A DNA stretch of 56,294 nucleotides from an uncultured Eubacteriales bacterium. GTDB taxonomy: Bacteria; Bacillota; Clostridia; Lachnospirales; Lachnospiraceae. Location of the stretch: assembly GCA_900548855.1 (NCBI GenBank), contig URMF01000019.1, forward strand, positions 1-56,294, given 5' to 3'. The translations under genes and the position numbers were made by a program. This document shows, piece by piece, positions 33,594-41,937 of the stretch (within the stretch, counting starts at the first letter, position 1; every line of letters starts with the position of its first letter). A model generated the notes under the pieces. It was not told the origin of the DNA. It saw only the letters and a list, made by a program, of their open reading frames with translations, and ran no database searches.

Positions 33594-34340
33594 ATGAACA
33601 TAAAAAAAGAATTATTTTATAGAGAATTTATTCAGAGAGAAAACAATATACTACGTGCACCTTATAATCCGGAGCTGGAATTCTACTCCATTATAAAATC
33701 CGGAAATATTTCAAAGGTCCGCTCCCTGTGCCAGGAAAGACTGCTTGATAAGCCCGGACTTGGCACTTTATCCGAAAACCCCCTCCAGAATATGAAATAT
33801 CATTTTGTAATTACAACTGCTTTAGTTGCCAGATATTGTATTGAGGGTGGAATGGAATTATCCACCGCATATGGTTTAAGTGATTTTTATATACAGAAAG
33901 CAGACCAATGCAGGACACCGAAGGAGGTATCTGACCTGCACCCGGTTATGTGCGAGGATTACACCAAAAGAATGAAAAATCTGAGAAAGCAAAAAATCTG
34001 TTCTAAACATATTGCTGATTGTATTGATTACATTTACGAACATTTACATACCAGAATCACCATTCATGACCTATCGGAATATGTGGGTTTAAATCCCTCT
34101 TATTTATCCCGTCTTTTCAAAAAGGAAACCGGTACTACCGTCAGTGCATATATTCAAAACAAAAAAATTGAAACGGCGCAGAATATGCTTGTATATTCGG
34201 ATTATACGCTTTCACAAATTTCTTCTATCCTGGCTTTTCCAAGCCAGAGCTATTTTACAGAGATTTTTCATAAAAGAACTGGTATGACACCGACAAAATA
34301 CCGTGCTCTCTATTTCAGAAGTACGGAAATAAAGCATTAA
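33594..34340 (+). CDS. AraC-family transcriptional regulator
   Basis: The 248-residue protein has an unclassified N-terminal sensing region (about 1-140) and a C-terminal AraC/XylS domain with two helix-turn-helices (about 150-245; HDLSEYVGLNPSYLSRLFKK and SQISSILAFPSQSYFTEIF followed by RTGMTPTKYR). The ATG at 33594 follows GTGGG; an upstream in-frame TTG at 33552 has no ribosome binding site. The gene diverges from the GH5-GH16 unit with 215 bases between, where TATAAT at about 33500 provides its minus-10. It likely activates the beta-glucan genes. Confidence 0.9.
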   Translation: MNIKKELFYREFIQRENNILRAPYNPELEFYSIIKSGNISKVRSLCQERLLDKPGLGTLSENPLQNMKYHFVITTALVARYCIEGGMELSTAYGLSDFYIQKADQCRTPKEVSDLHPVMCEDYTKRMKNLRKQKICSKHIADCIDYIYEHLHTRITIHDLSEYVGLNPSYLSRLFKKETGTTVSAYIQNKKIETAQNMLVYSDYTLSQISSILAFPSQSYFTEIFHKRTGMTPTKYRALYFRSTEIKH

Positions 34341-34383
34341 CAGTCCTTTTTTCAAAGAACAGGATGACTATACAAAATTTATT

Positions 34384-35739
34384 TTACCGCAATCCTTGTA
34401 TCAGAATAACCAAAATTAAAACGGGCAAAACAAATCTAAAATAATATTTTAAGCGCTTAGACAGTTTCAATCCCTTTCCGGTATTTGCTTTCTCTAAATA
34501 TTGGTCAAATCCCCATCCCCATTTTGTCACACAAAACAGCAGGAATACAAGAGAGCCAATCGGTAACAAAAGGTTGCTGACAAGAAAATCCTCACTATCC
34601 AAAACGTCTCTTTCTCCAATAATATGTAAATCGCTCCATACATTATAGCCTAACACACACGGAAGACTGGCAATTAAAACAAAAATACAGTTAAGAATGG
34701 ATGCCTTTTTTCTACTCCAGCCAAAGTTGTCAATACAGCCTGCCAGCAGATTTTCAAACACGGCAATCACAGTAGAAAAGCTGGCAAAAGTCATAAACAG
34801 GAAAAATAACGCTCCCCAAAGGCGTCCTCCTGCCATATTCACAAACACATTTGGCAGTGTAACAAAAATTAAAGACGGACCTGCATCCGGCTGTACGCCA
34901 AAGGAAAAACAAGCCGGAAAAATAATCAGTCCAGACATCAGTGCCACAAAAGTGTCCAATGCACAAATTCGCATGGACTCTCCCATCAGAGTATGTTCCT
35001 TAGACATATAACTCCCGAAAATCTCCATTGCACCAATTCCAAGGCTTAAAGTAAAAAATGCCTGATTCATAGCCGCAGTAATTACATTGCCAAGGCCGAT
35101 TTTCGCTGCCTGTGCAAAATCCGGCATTAAATAAAATACAACCCCTTCTTCTGCCCCAGATAACAACATACTATGTATTGCCAAGATAACAATTAACACC
35201 AGCAATGCAGTCATCATAACCTTTGTAATACGCTCCAAACCTTTTTGCAGGCCAAAACTGCAAACGATAAACCCTGCCAGAACCGTAATTACCATCCAGA
35301 TTGCCATTTCCACAGGATTAGCAAGCAATTCCCCAAATACTCCATGAACCACCTCTGCAGCCATACCTTTTTGAAAAGTACCGGCAATAAACTTAAAAAA
35401 ATAGCTAACCATCCAACCGGAAACCGTAGTATAATACATCATCAGAAGATAGCAGCCTGCCATACAAAACCATCCGTGGATATGCCATTTATTTCCTTTC
35501 TTTTCTAAAGCCTTATACCCTAAAACTGCACTCTTGCCACTGGCACGTCCCACAGCAAGCTCCATTGTCAATACCGGCACGCCCATACATAGCAAAAAGA
35601 GCAAATAAAATAACACAAAAACTGCGCCTCCATTTTCTCCTACAACATAAGGAAAACGCCATACATTACCGATACCGATTGCACATCCTGCACTTACCAA
35701 AATAAATCCCAAACGGGAGCCAAAGCTTTCACGTTTCAT
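34384..35739 (-). CDS. Sodium-dependent neurotransmitter-symporter family (NSS) transporter
   Basis: The 451-residue protein has the NSS signature GFILVSAGCAIGIGNVWRFPYVVGENGG at its start (quoted here as GCAIGIGNVWRFPY) with helix 1 residues that bind sodium and substrate, and about 11-12 membrane helices, as in LeuT relatives. It should import an amino acid or amine with sodium. Bacterial NSS proteins of this length are common; the substrate cannot be told. AGGAGA precedes the ATG. It converges with the AraC gene and is probably monocistronic. Confidence 0.93.
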   Translation of the reverse strand: MKRESFGSRLGFILVSAGCAIGIGNVWRFPYVVGENGGAVFVLFYLLFLLCMGVPVLTMELAVGRASGKSAVLGYKALEKKGNKWHIHGWFCMAGCYLLMMYYTTVSGWMVSYFFKFIAGTFQKGMAAEVVHGVFGELLANPVEMAIWMVITVLAGFIVCSFGLQKGLERITKVMMTALLVLIVILAIHSMLLSGAEEGVVFYLMPDFAQAAKIGLGNVITAAMNQAFFTLSLGIGAMEIFGSYMSKEHTLMGESMRICALDTFVALMSGLIIFPACFSFGVQPDAGPSLIFVTLPNVFVNMAGGRLWGALFFLFMTFASFSTVIAVFENLLAGCIDNFGWSRKKASILNCIFVLIASLPCVLGYNVWSDLHIIGERDVLDSEDFLVSNLLLPIGSLVFLLFCVTKWGWGFDQYLEKANTGKGLKLSKRLKYYFRFVLPVLILVILIQGLR

Positions 35740-35816
35740 ACAAAAATTCTCCTAAAGCAACTTATCATTACCCTCACACAATTATAAATTCAATATAAGA
35801 AAGAAATTATTCCCCT

Positions 35817-36320
35817 CTACAACTCAAAAACTCTCTTAATGCTGTCATAATGTAAAAATATCCCCTGCTGTGCAAACTCTTCAATCTGCTCTGCCGTTGC
35901 CAGCATAAAGCCATCGGTCTCTTCTTCCTGCGGCTTTACATCCGTCTCATCAAAATCCATAACAAACCGATAGATATCTACAAAATAATTGTCTCCTTCA
36001 CCCGGATTTTCCCTTTGGTAAGAAAACAAATAGCCCCCCTCCGCATTTGACACGTCAAGTCCCGTTTCTTCCTTAACCTCTCTTACTACCGCATCCTTAG
36101 ATTCCTCTCCTGCCTGTACCGCACCACCAGATACCTCCCACCAGCCGGGAGCCCACGCCTTTGACATGACACGCTTTGTAATTAAAAATCTGCCATCCGG
36201 TCTCGCAACAACGCCCAGAACAGTCAGATGATATTCTCCATCCTTCAAGCACCAGTCATTGCGTTTCATGGTGCGCCCGGTACGCTGCTTATTGCTATCA
36301 TAAATATCCCATAATTCCAT
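35817..36320 (-). CDS. NUDIX hydrolase
   Basis: The 167-residue protein has a NUDIX box GGAVQAGEESKDAVVREVKEETGL (written here as GGAVQAGEES then AVVREVKEETGL), with the REVxEE metal-binding core. The N-terminal MELWDIYDSNKQRTGRT is typical of the isopentenyl-diphosphate isomerase-like/YfcD branch of NUDIX proteins, which act on nucleoside or isoprenoid diphosphates. Substrate is unknown. AGAGGA precedes the ATG; the gene stands alone. Confidence 0.9.
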   Translation of the reverse strand: MELWDIYDSNKQRTGRTMKRNDWCLKDGEYHLTVLGVVARPDGRFLITKRVMSKAWAPGWWEVSGGAVQAGEESKDAVVREVKEETGLDVSNAEGGYLFSYQRENPGEGDNYFVDIYRFVMDFDETDVKPQEEETDGFMLATAEQIEEFAQQGIFLHYDSIKRVFEL

Positions 36321-36481
36321 GATTGTATCCTCTTTTCTTATGTTTCACTTCCGTTATCTGCTATCTGTATACATTTCCAGCCAGACAAGCACTCTTTGCA
36401 TTGTAACGCATTTTTTTTACAGACACAACCCAAAAAATAAGAGCCGCTTGATGTAATTCGCATGGAACCGCTTTGCAATTC

Positions 36482-37414
36482 TTACCATGGCAATGTCATC
36501 TGTCCGCTGCAAAAGGACACCTGTTTTACTTCCTTTATGACATCCTCCTCCGATAGTTCCCCTGCCAGAAGCGGCGATTGGGGATTATGAAGCCGCATAT
36601 TCTGCTCCACCGTTTTCCTGTCATAATTGGCATAGCAATATAAGCATCCATGTCCACAGGTATTATACATACCAATATCATTACCCAGCAGACAATCGCA
36701 TTCCGCCCTTGCCGGCTTTTTTATGTTCGCCAGGTCAAGAGAAGTACCGGTTGCCTTTTCCAAAACCTGCTTTGTCATACAGCCAGAAACATCCACGCCA
36801 TATTCTGCCAAAAATGCGCCCTCACAGCAGGAACGAATCGTCATTCCATACTTCTTCCCGATTTCCACAAATCCCTTGGCAATCGCAATCTGGTCATCCT
36901 TTGAAACCTCTCGTACCCCTGAAAAATTCCTTCTGGTTTTCACATACAAATCAATAAAACTAATGACACAGGTTTGTGTATAGCCTGCCAGATTTTCCGC
37001 CATTCTGCGAAAGGTCTCTAAATGAAAATCCAGAGAATATGTATCCGTAATAAAAATGGGGTCATACCGCCAGCTGACTGCATTGACCCCCACAATTCCT
37101 GCCAATTTCTTAAATGTTTCCATTACCATTTCCTTATCCGGAACATACGGCTCAATCCCTTTGCCATACGGTGTTATGGTCACCTGCCAGAACTGTTTAA
37201 ACTGTTTGATTTCCTCCATCCGGGACAGCATCGGTTCCGGATTCTTCGTACAGAAACACAGACAGTCCACCACTCCGGAATCAAGCCTGTATTTCATTAC
37301 CTGGTTTGGATAATATGGATTTCTGGCAAGAACATAGCCCTCCTGTATTCGATTGTAAAACCATTCACTATAATAAGCAGGAATATCGGTCCTGCAGCCT
37401 GTATTAAGAATCAT
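36482..37414 (-). CDS. DUF1848 protein, radical-SAM-like
   Basis: The 310-residue protein begins MILNTGCRTDIPAYYSEWF, the conserved start of DUF1848, and ends with a cysteine cluster CGHGCLYCYANYD, which resembles an iron-sulfur/radical-SAM CxxxCxxC site, preceded by Cys residues in AECDCLLG. Its biochemical role is not established. GAGGGG before the ATG lies inside the end of the preceding gene, and the two reading frames overlap by 11 bases, so it may be translationally coupled or may have been joined there by a deletion. Confidence 0.88.
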   Translation of the reverse strand: MILNTGCRTDIPAYYSEWFYNRIQEGYVLARNPYYPNQVMKYRLDSGVVDCLCFCTKNPEPMLSRMEEIKQFKQFWQVTITPYGKGIEPYVPDKEMVMETFKKLAGIVGVNAVSWRYDPIFITDTYSLDFHLETFRRMAENLAGYTQTCVISFIDLYVKTRRNFSGVREVSKDDQIAIAKGFVEIGKKYGMTIRSCCEGAFLAEYGVDVSGCMTKQVLEKATGTSLDLANIKKPARAECDCLLGNDIGMYNTCGHGCLYCYANYDRKTVEQNMRLHNPQSPLLAGELSEEDVIKEVKQVSFCSGQMTLPW

Positions 37415-38003
37415 ATCTTGTTTTCCCCTCAGGAAATTCCCCTACAATATTACGTTTCTTAATTTCATATGCAGTTATTGTATTCTCTGCATATTGGGGC
37501 ACATTCATACAAATCCAGATGGAATATACTTTTTTAACATTATCATAATCTGAATTGTGAAATTCCGTCTCCAACTGGGAAGATATCATTCTTGCTCCGT
37601 AAAAAATACCCCGCGTGACAATATCATATCCCGGATTATATTTCTTCTGTGCCTCTATTCCGATTAGCAGTTTAATGGTTTCTTTCCCTTTCGGATAATT
37701 TACATCAAACCAAATATCAAAAGTTACTGTTCCTTCATGAGGCACTGTATCATTTGTATCTACTCCCTTTATGTGTGACATATTCGTTTCACCAGGATTT
37801 ACTGGAATACTGGAAACCTCTGGCTTTCCTTCAATTAAAGCGGCAGCTTCTTTGGGTGTCATATATTCAAATTCAGAAACAGCCTGCACCAGTATATGAG
37901 CCAAAATAATTTTCTCACCCAGTATTCTTTTTGCATATTCATTATACTCAGCATTTTTATCTGTAATGGAAACTGCCGCAGATAAGCTTGTTTCGTTATA
38001 CAT
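37404..38003 (-). CDS. PD-(D/E)XK nuclease family transposase (Rpn-like), C-terminally truncated
   Basis: The 199-residue protein starts at 38003 (MYNETSLSAAVSITD), following AGGAGG; the longer frame to 38147 adds an unlikely leader. It shows VTFDIWFDVNYPKGKETIKLLIGIEAQKKY (in parts: FDIWFDV, then IGIEAQKKY), the D-ExQ catalytic pattern of Rpn/PD-(D/E)XK transposase-type proteins. Relatives run to about 300 residues, with further sequence after YEIKKRNIVGEFP; here the frame ends within 20 residues, at the DUF1848 start. It is probably a remnant or a short form; activity as a nuclease on DNA is possible since the catalytic residues remain. Confidence 0.7.
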   Translation of the reverse strand: MYNETSLSAAVSITDKNAEYNEYAKRILGEKIILAHILVQAVSEFEYMTPKEAAALIEGKPEVSSIPVNPGETNMSHIKGVDTNDTVPHEGTVTFDIWFDVNYPKGKETIKLLIGIEAQKKYNPGYDIVTRGIFYGARMISSQLETEFHNSDYDNVKKVYSIWICMNVPQYAENTITAYEIKKRNIVGEFPEGKTRYDS

Positions 38004-38273
38004 AGTGTATCCTCCTGATTTCATGCATAAAACGAAAACAGAAAAAACCTTACCAACTAATCTGCTGTTTCCTATTATACATGTATTTTTCTTTTTGTGA
38101 AACAATATTGATGAAAAAAGTATAACGATTTGACCTATAAAATACAATGTAATGCATATGAATTATTCTTTTCATTTTATTAACTTTTTTGAATTTATTA
38201 TGCTGACATCAATGAAATTATAAAAATTAATTCAACCCTATAAACAAATATTCAAAATATCCTCATCCAACCC

Positions 38274-39284
38274 TTAATAGCGTATTACAACATTTAACGA
38301 ATGCTCCACATCCGCCGCAGTTTCGATTGCCTTTGGCAGGTCCTCCCATGCAAATTCATGGGTAATAATGGATTCCACATCCCATTTTCCACTCTCCATA
38401 ATTGCCATAACATCATAGACATCTTCCGGCATATAGCCGCCGCTTCCAATCAGCGCATGCTGGGAATAAGTCATGGACAGAATATCTACCGGACGCATGC
38501 CTGCCAGTACTGCCACTACCACCATCCGGCTTTCAATTTTTCCCATCCCCTGATAGATTTCCAAGATAGCAGGTGCTCCCGCTGCATCAATATAAATGTC
38601 TGCATCTGCAGTTGTTCCTCTTATGGAAGGCGCTGTTCCAAAATAATCCTCTGCCCGCTCCTTTAAATCCTCCTTTGCATTATTGCATACCTCAAAGCCC
38701 AGTCCCTTCGCCTTTTCCAGACGAAAATCGGACTGGTCGCACACCATTACCTTCTCACATCCAAAATATTTCAGTGCTATTGCCGCTGCAATACCTATGG
38801 TTCCGGCACCAAATACCACCGCATTTTCTCCCTTTTCCGGCTGGGAGCGTCTTGCTGCCCGGCATCCCACTGTAAATGGTTCAATCAGGCTTGCTTCCTT
38901 ATCGGATATTTTATCGCTCACTGCATAAATCTGCCGATTCCATTTCGCATCCGGTATCAGCACATATTCCGAGAATCCGCCTACCGTTCCTGCACGCTTC
39001 GTATCCCCTTTTGCAAGACGCGGATAAGGATAAACCCTATCCCCGACCTTAATATCCTGCACATTTTTTCCAACCTTCACAACCTTGGAAACCATCTCAT
39101 GTCCGAACTCTCCGCCCACACTAATGCGATGCCCGGTTCCCGGACCATGCTGGTATACTGCCACATCCGTTCCACAAATACTGGCATATATGTTTTTCAC
39201 AATAATATCATTTTCTCCCGGATGCGGTGTTTCCAATTCTGTCATTTCAACACTTTCTTTTCCCTGATATAACGCTGCTTTCAT
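38274..39284 (-). CDS. Zinc-type medium-chain alcohol dehydrogenase lacking the structural zinc site
   Basis: The 336-residue protein is a medium-chain dehydrogenase: catalytic Cys37 in ASICGTDVAVY, GGEFGHEMVSKV with the His/Glu pair, and the Rossmann loop VVFGAGTIGIAAA near residue 160. The usual four-cysteine structural-zinc lobe after residue 85 is absent, replaced by YPRLAKGDTKRAGTVGGFSEY. It is close to threonine/sorbitol dehydrogenase-type enzymes, substrate unknown. It is divergent from a TetR regulator, which likely represses it. Confidence 0.9.
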   Translation of the reverse strand: MKAALYQGKESVEMTELETPHPGENDIIVKNIYASICGTDVAVYQHGPGTGHRISVGGEFGHEMVSKVVKVGKNVQDIKVGDRVYPYPRLAKGDTKRAGTVGGFSEYVLIPDAKWNRQIYAVSDKISDKEASLIEPFTVGCRAARRSQPEKGENAVVFGAGTIGIAAAIALKYFGCEKVMVCDQSDFRLEKAKGLGFEVCNNAKEDLKERAEDYFGTAPSIRGTTADADIYIDAAGAPAILEIYQGMGKIESRMVVVAVLAGMRPVDILSMTYSQHALIGSGGYMPEDVYDVMAIMESGKWDVESIITHEFAWEDLPKAIETAADVEHSLNVVIRY

Positions 39285-39369
39285 GTTTCATTTCCTCCTC
39301 AATTTTTTTACATCACAAATTTCTGCTATGTACATGATAGTTTGTTAGACAAATCCTTTATCCCGCCAC

Positions 39370-39398
39370 TTGTCTTTTTTATATGTCTATACTATAAT
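39370..39398 (+). promoter_or_regulatory. Promoter of the TetR gene, in the divergent region
   Basis: TTGTCT (39370-39375) and TATAAT (39393-39398) are separated by 17 bp. The sequence AGACAA about 25 bases upstream forms an inverted repeat with TTGTCT (39343-39375), a possible operator shared by the divergent dehydrogenase gene. The TetR ATG at 39464 follows AAAGGAG. Confidence 0.55.
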
Positions 39399-39463
39399 TC
39401 ATATCGGATTAAATTGGTACCGCCAATATTCCGTCAAATGTCGCGATAAAGGAGTCTTATAGA

Positions 39464-40015
39464 ATGAATACAAAAAATAACCAGCGTTATCAGGAAAATG
39501 AAAAGAAAATCCGGGAATGCTTCATTTCTTTATTAGCTTCTACGGATATTGACCATATTACAGTCCGTATGATTTGTGAAGCTGTCGGCATCCACCGCTC
39601 CACCTTCTATACCCATTTTGAAGATATCTATGATTTGCTTCACAAAACAGAGGCTGCCATGAATGCAAGCCTCTATTCCGAGGTAGAAGAGGTAATGCAT
39701 GATACCCGGTTTTATTGCAATCCCGACTATTATATACGTTTTCTAAAATTCATGGAAAAACATCAGACATTTTATCATGCCTGCCTGAAAAAAAGAAATT
39801 CCTTTCCGATTTCAGAGGGCTTTGAGCCCCTATTGGAACAGGTGGTCAGACCTGCCTGCATTCAGAATGGAATCTCCGATGAAGAGGAAATATTATATTA
39901 TTTTACCTATTACCAGGCTGGCATTACCATGATTTACAAGCGCTGGATTGATGGCGGCTGTAAAGAGCCCGCCGAAAAAATCGCAGACTTAATTGTGCAC
40001 TGTCTAAAAAAATAA
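39464..40015 (+). CDS. TetR/AcrR family transcriptional regulator
   Basis: The 183-residue protein has an N-terminal TetR helix-turn-helix (about 12-58; IDHITVRMICEAVGIHRSTFYTHF, quoted as VRMICEAVGIHRSTFYTHF) and an all-alpha C-terminal ligand domain of the DhaS/TetR_C type (YFTYYQAGITMIYKRWI). It is divergent from the zinc-type dehydrogenase gene with 179 bases between, the standard layout for a local repressor. Ligand unknown. A strong bidirectional terminator follows. Confidence 0.9.
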   Translation: MNTKNNQRYQENEKKIRECFISLLASTDIDHITVRMICEAVGIHRSTFYTHFEDIYDLLHKTEAAMNASLYSEVEEVMHDTRFYCNPDYYIRFLKFMEKHQTFYHACLKKRNSFPISEGFEPLLEQVVRPACIQNGISDEEEILYYFTYYQAGITMIYKRWIDGGCKEPAEKIADLIVHCLKK

Positions 40016-40017
40016 AT

Positions 40018-40070
40018 AGTGGCTGGAGGCAACCCAAAAAGTCTGACTTTTCAGGTTATCTCCAGCCACT
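40018..40070. terminator. Bidirectional terminator between tetR and the phospholipase-like gene
   Basis: AGTGGCTGGAG (40018-40028) pairs perfectly with CTCCAGCCACT (40060-40070), with a nested AAAGTCTGACTTT arm inside. It lies 2 bases after the TetR stop and 21 bases beyond the converging gene's stop. Confidence 0.8.
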
Positions 40071-40091
40071 ACACTGGTCTTTCTTTCGATA

Positions 40092-40712
40092 TTAATGAAC
40101 AATAGCATATACCCGTTTATGTTCCATAGACAACATGCATACATGTAAAATTGCCATGGCAACCTTGGAGCAGATGCCCACAATATACTTGCAGTCTTCC
40201 TCCACGGAATGGTTTCCCCTGCGGATATAACTTCTGTGTTCTTCTCTTAAAAACTCACAGATATCAGCCACACTGTTAAACTGCTCCAGCTCTTCTAATC
40301 TCAGGTTATACTTCCATTTTCTCAAATCCTTTTCACTAAGGTTACGGATATACTCCTGAAGCTTATTCTTTAGCTTACCCTCGTAAATACAATGCTGTCT
40401 TATATTGCCTGAATATTCTTTGTTATGGGGAAATGTAAAGTAATCCGCTATATAATGAATAACCTCGCCCAGCTTCGTAAAATACATGGTTGATAAATCT
40501 TCCATATCTCCATAACCCTTTGTCAGCTTCTGAATTCCATTCTCTACCAGATTAAATGTTTCTGTAATCTCATGCCGCCTTGTCAAAAATGATGGTTTAC
40601 AATCCGGCAGAACACTTCCTACGTAAAAAGCCTTTCGATGCTTGTCAAAGCCCGGAATATCTGAAATGTTAACGATATGCTTCGCCAATGAAACGTGTGA
40701 TTTCTTACGCAT
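40092..40712 (-). CDS. Zinc-dependent phospholipase C-like protein
   Basis: The 206-residue protein resembles the zinc-dependent phospholipase C/S1-P1 nuclease-like family (Zn_dep_PLPC): histidines and aspartates in SHVSLAKHIVN, FYVGSVLPDC, RHEITETF, LGEVIHYIADYFTFPHN and EEHRSYI could supply the trinuclear zinc site. It has no signal peptide, so it is probably cytoplasmic, and its substrate is unknown. AGGAGG precedes the ATG. It stands alone between a terminator and a 196-base intergenic region in which I see nothing notable. Confidence 0.8.
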   Translation of the reverse strand: MRKKSHVSLAKHIVNISDIPGFDKHRKAFYVGSVLPDCKPSFLTRRHEITETFNLVENGIQKLTKGYGDMEDLSTMYFTKLGEVIHYIADYFTFPHNKEYSGNIRQHCIYEGKLKNKLQEYIRNLSEKDLRKWKYNLRLEELEQFNSVADICEFLREEHRSYIRRGNHSVEEDCKYIVGICSKVAMAILHVCMLSMEHKRVYAIVH

Positions 40713-40908
40713 TGTGACCTCCTATTCTACATATATCCTTCTCTCCCACTAATACATATTATAATAGTATGGTCTGCAAATAACAATATAAATATAGCCA
40801 AATTTCTTTGGTAAATTTTTCTTTATTTCATTATTTTTATCATTTTAGATATCACATACATTTTCCGGTGCTCCATCCAGATATGCATATACATTTTCAT
40901 TCTGTTCT

Positions 40909-41820
40909 TTACTCTGCAAGCTCCAACATTTTCTGAAGCGGCACGAAAGCCTTCTCCATCAAATCCTCCGTCAGAATTACTTCCGGCTCCATTGTCTCCA
41001 AGGCATTCACCACCTTATCCAGCGTAACCAGCTTCATATTCGGGCAGAACTGCCTATGCCCCACCGAATAGAACTTCTTATCCGGGTTCTTCTGCATCAG
41101 TTCAAAAAATACTCCCATCTCCGTACAGATTAAAAATTCCTTTGCTTCACTCTTTGTGGCATAATCAATAATCTCGGAGGTACTGCCAATAAAATCTGAT
41201 ACCTCCAATACATCCATGGTACACTCCGGATGGGTTAATATCACTGCCTCCGGCCGCGCCTTCTTTGCCACTAATACATTGTCCACCGTGATACTTTTAT
41301 GTACATGACAAAAGCCATCGTTAAAGATAAAATTCTTCTCCGGCAGCTTTTCTGCCACATAACGGCCTAAGTTATTATCCGGAACAAAGAAAATGTTCTT
41401 CTCATCCAGCCTGCTTACTACCCGGATGGCATTTGAAGAGGTAACACACACATCTGAAACTGCCTTAATCTCCGCAGTAGAGTTCACATAGCAGACAACC
41501 GCTACATCCTCATATTCCTCCCTTACCCCGGCAATCCGTTCAGGTGTTACCATATGTGCCATGGGACAATCTGCACACTGGTCTGCCATGACCACCTTCT
41601 TTTCAGGATTTAAAATCTTTGCACTCTCACCCATAAAGGAAACTCCACAAAACAGGATACTCTTTTCTTTTACTTTTGTAGCAAGCTTTGCCAGATAATA
41701 GGAGTCACCAACATAATCCGCAATCTGCTGCACTTCACCATCTACATAATAATGTGCCAATATGACAACATCCTTTTCTTTCTTTAACTGCTCAATCCTC
41801 TGTACAGTATTCTCATTCAT
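40909..41820 (-). CDS. nadA: Quinolinate synthase (4Fe-4S)
   Basis: The 303-residue enzyme condenses iminoaspartate with dihydroxyacetone phosphate to quinolinate in NAD synthesis. Family blocks are VILAHYYVDGEVQQIADYVGDSY, FCGVSFMGESAKILNP, ADQCADCPMAHM and FCPNMKLVTLDKV (quoted in parts), supplying the three cluster cysteines. The start at 41820 (MNENTVQR) follows AAAGGAG; the longer frame upstream overlaps the promoter. The usual partners nadB and nadC are not adjacent. Its promoter overlaps the copA terminator. Confidence 0.93.
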   Translation of the reverse strand: MNENTVQRIEQLKKEKDVVILAHYYVDGEVQQIADYVGDSYYLAKLATKVKEKSILFCGVSFMGESAKILNPEKKVVMADQCADCPMAHMVTPERIAGVREEYEDVAVVCYVNSTAEIKAVSDVCVTSSNAIRVVSRLDEKNIFFVPDNNLGRYVAEKLPEKNFIFNDGFCHVHKSITVDNVLVAKKARPEAVILTHPECTMDVLEVSDFIGSTSEIIDYATKSEAKEFLICTEMGVFFELMQKNPDKKFYSVGHRQFCPNMKLVTLDKVVNALETMEPEVILTEDLMEKAFVPLQKMLELAE

Positions 41821-41868
41821 GGATTTAATCTCCTTTATTATGCATTTCTGCCTTTGATAAACATTGTC

Positions 41869-41898
41869 ATTATACACCAAGAAGAAAAGCCCGGTCAA
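41869..41898 (-). promoter_or_regulatory. nadA promoter
   Basis: On the minus strand TTGACC (41893-41898) and TATAAT (41869-41874) are separated by 18 bp, 49 bases before the nadA ATG. The minus-35 lies in the right half of the copA terminator stem, so the two signals share DNA. Confidence 0.6.
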
Positions 41899-41918
41899 GT
41901 ATACCGGACTTCTTCTTC
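41879..41918 (-). terminator. copA terminator
   Basis: On the minus strand AAGAAGAAGTCCGGT pairs with ACCGGGCTTTTCTTCTT with one bulge, and the descending arm is itself pyrimidine-rich. It lies 20 bases after the copA stop codon. Confidence 0.7.
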
Positions 41919-41937
41919 CATTTTTGAATATTTCAGT

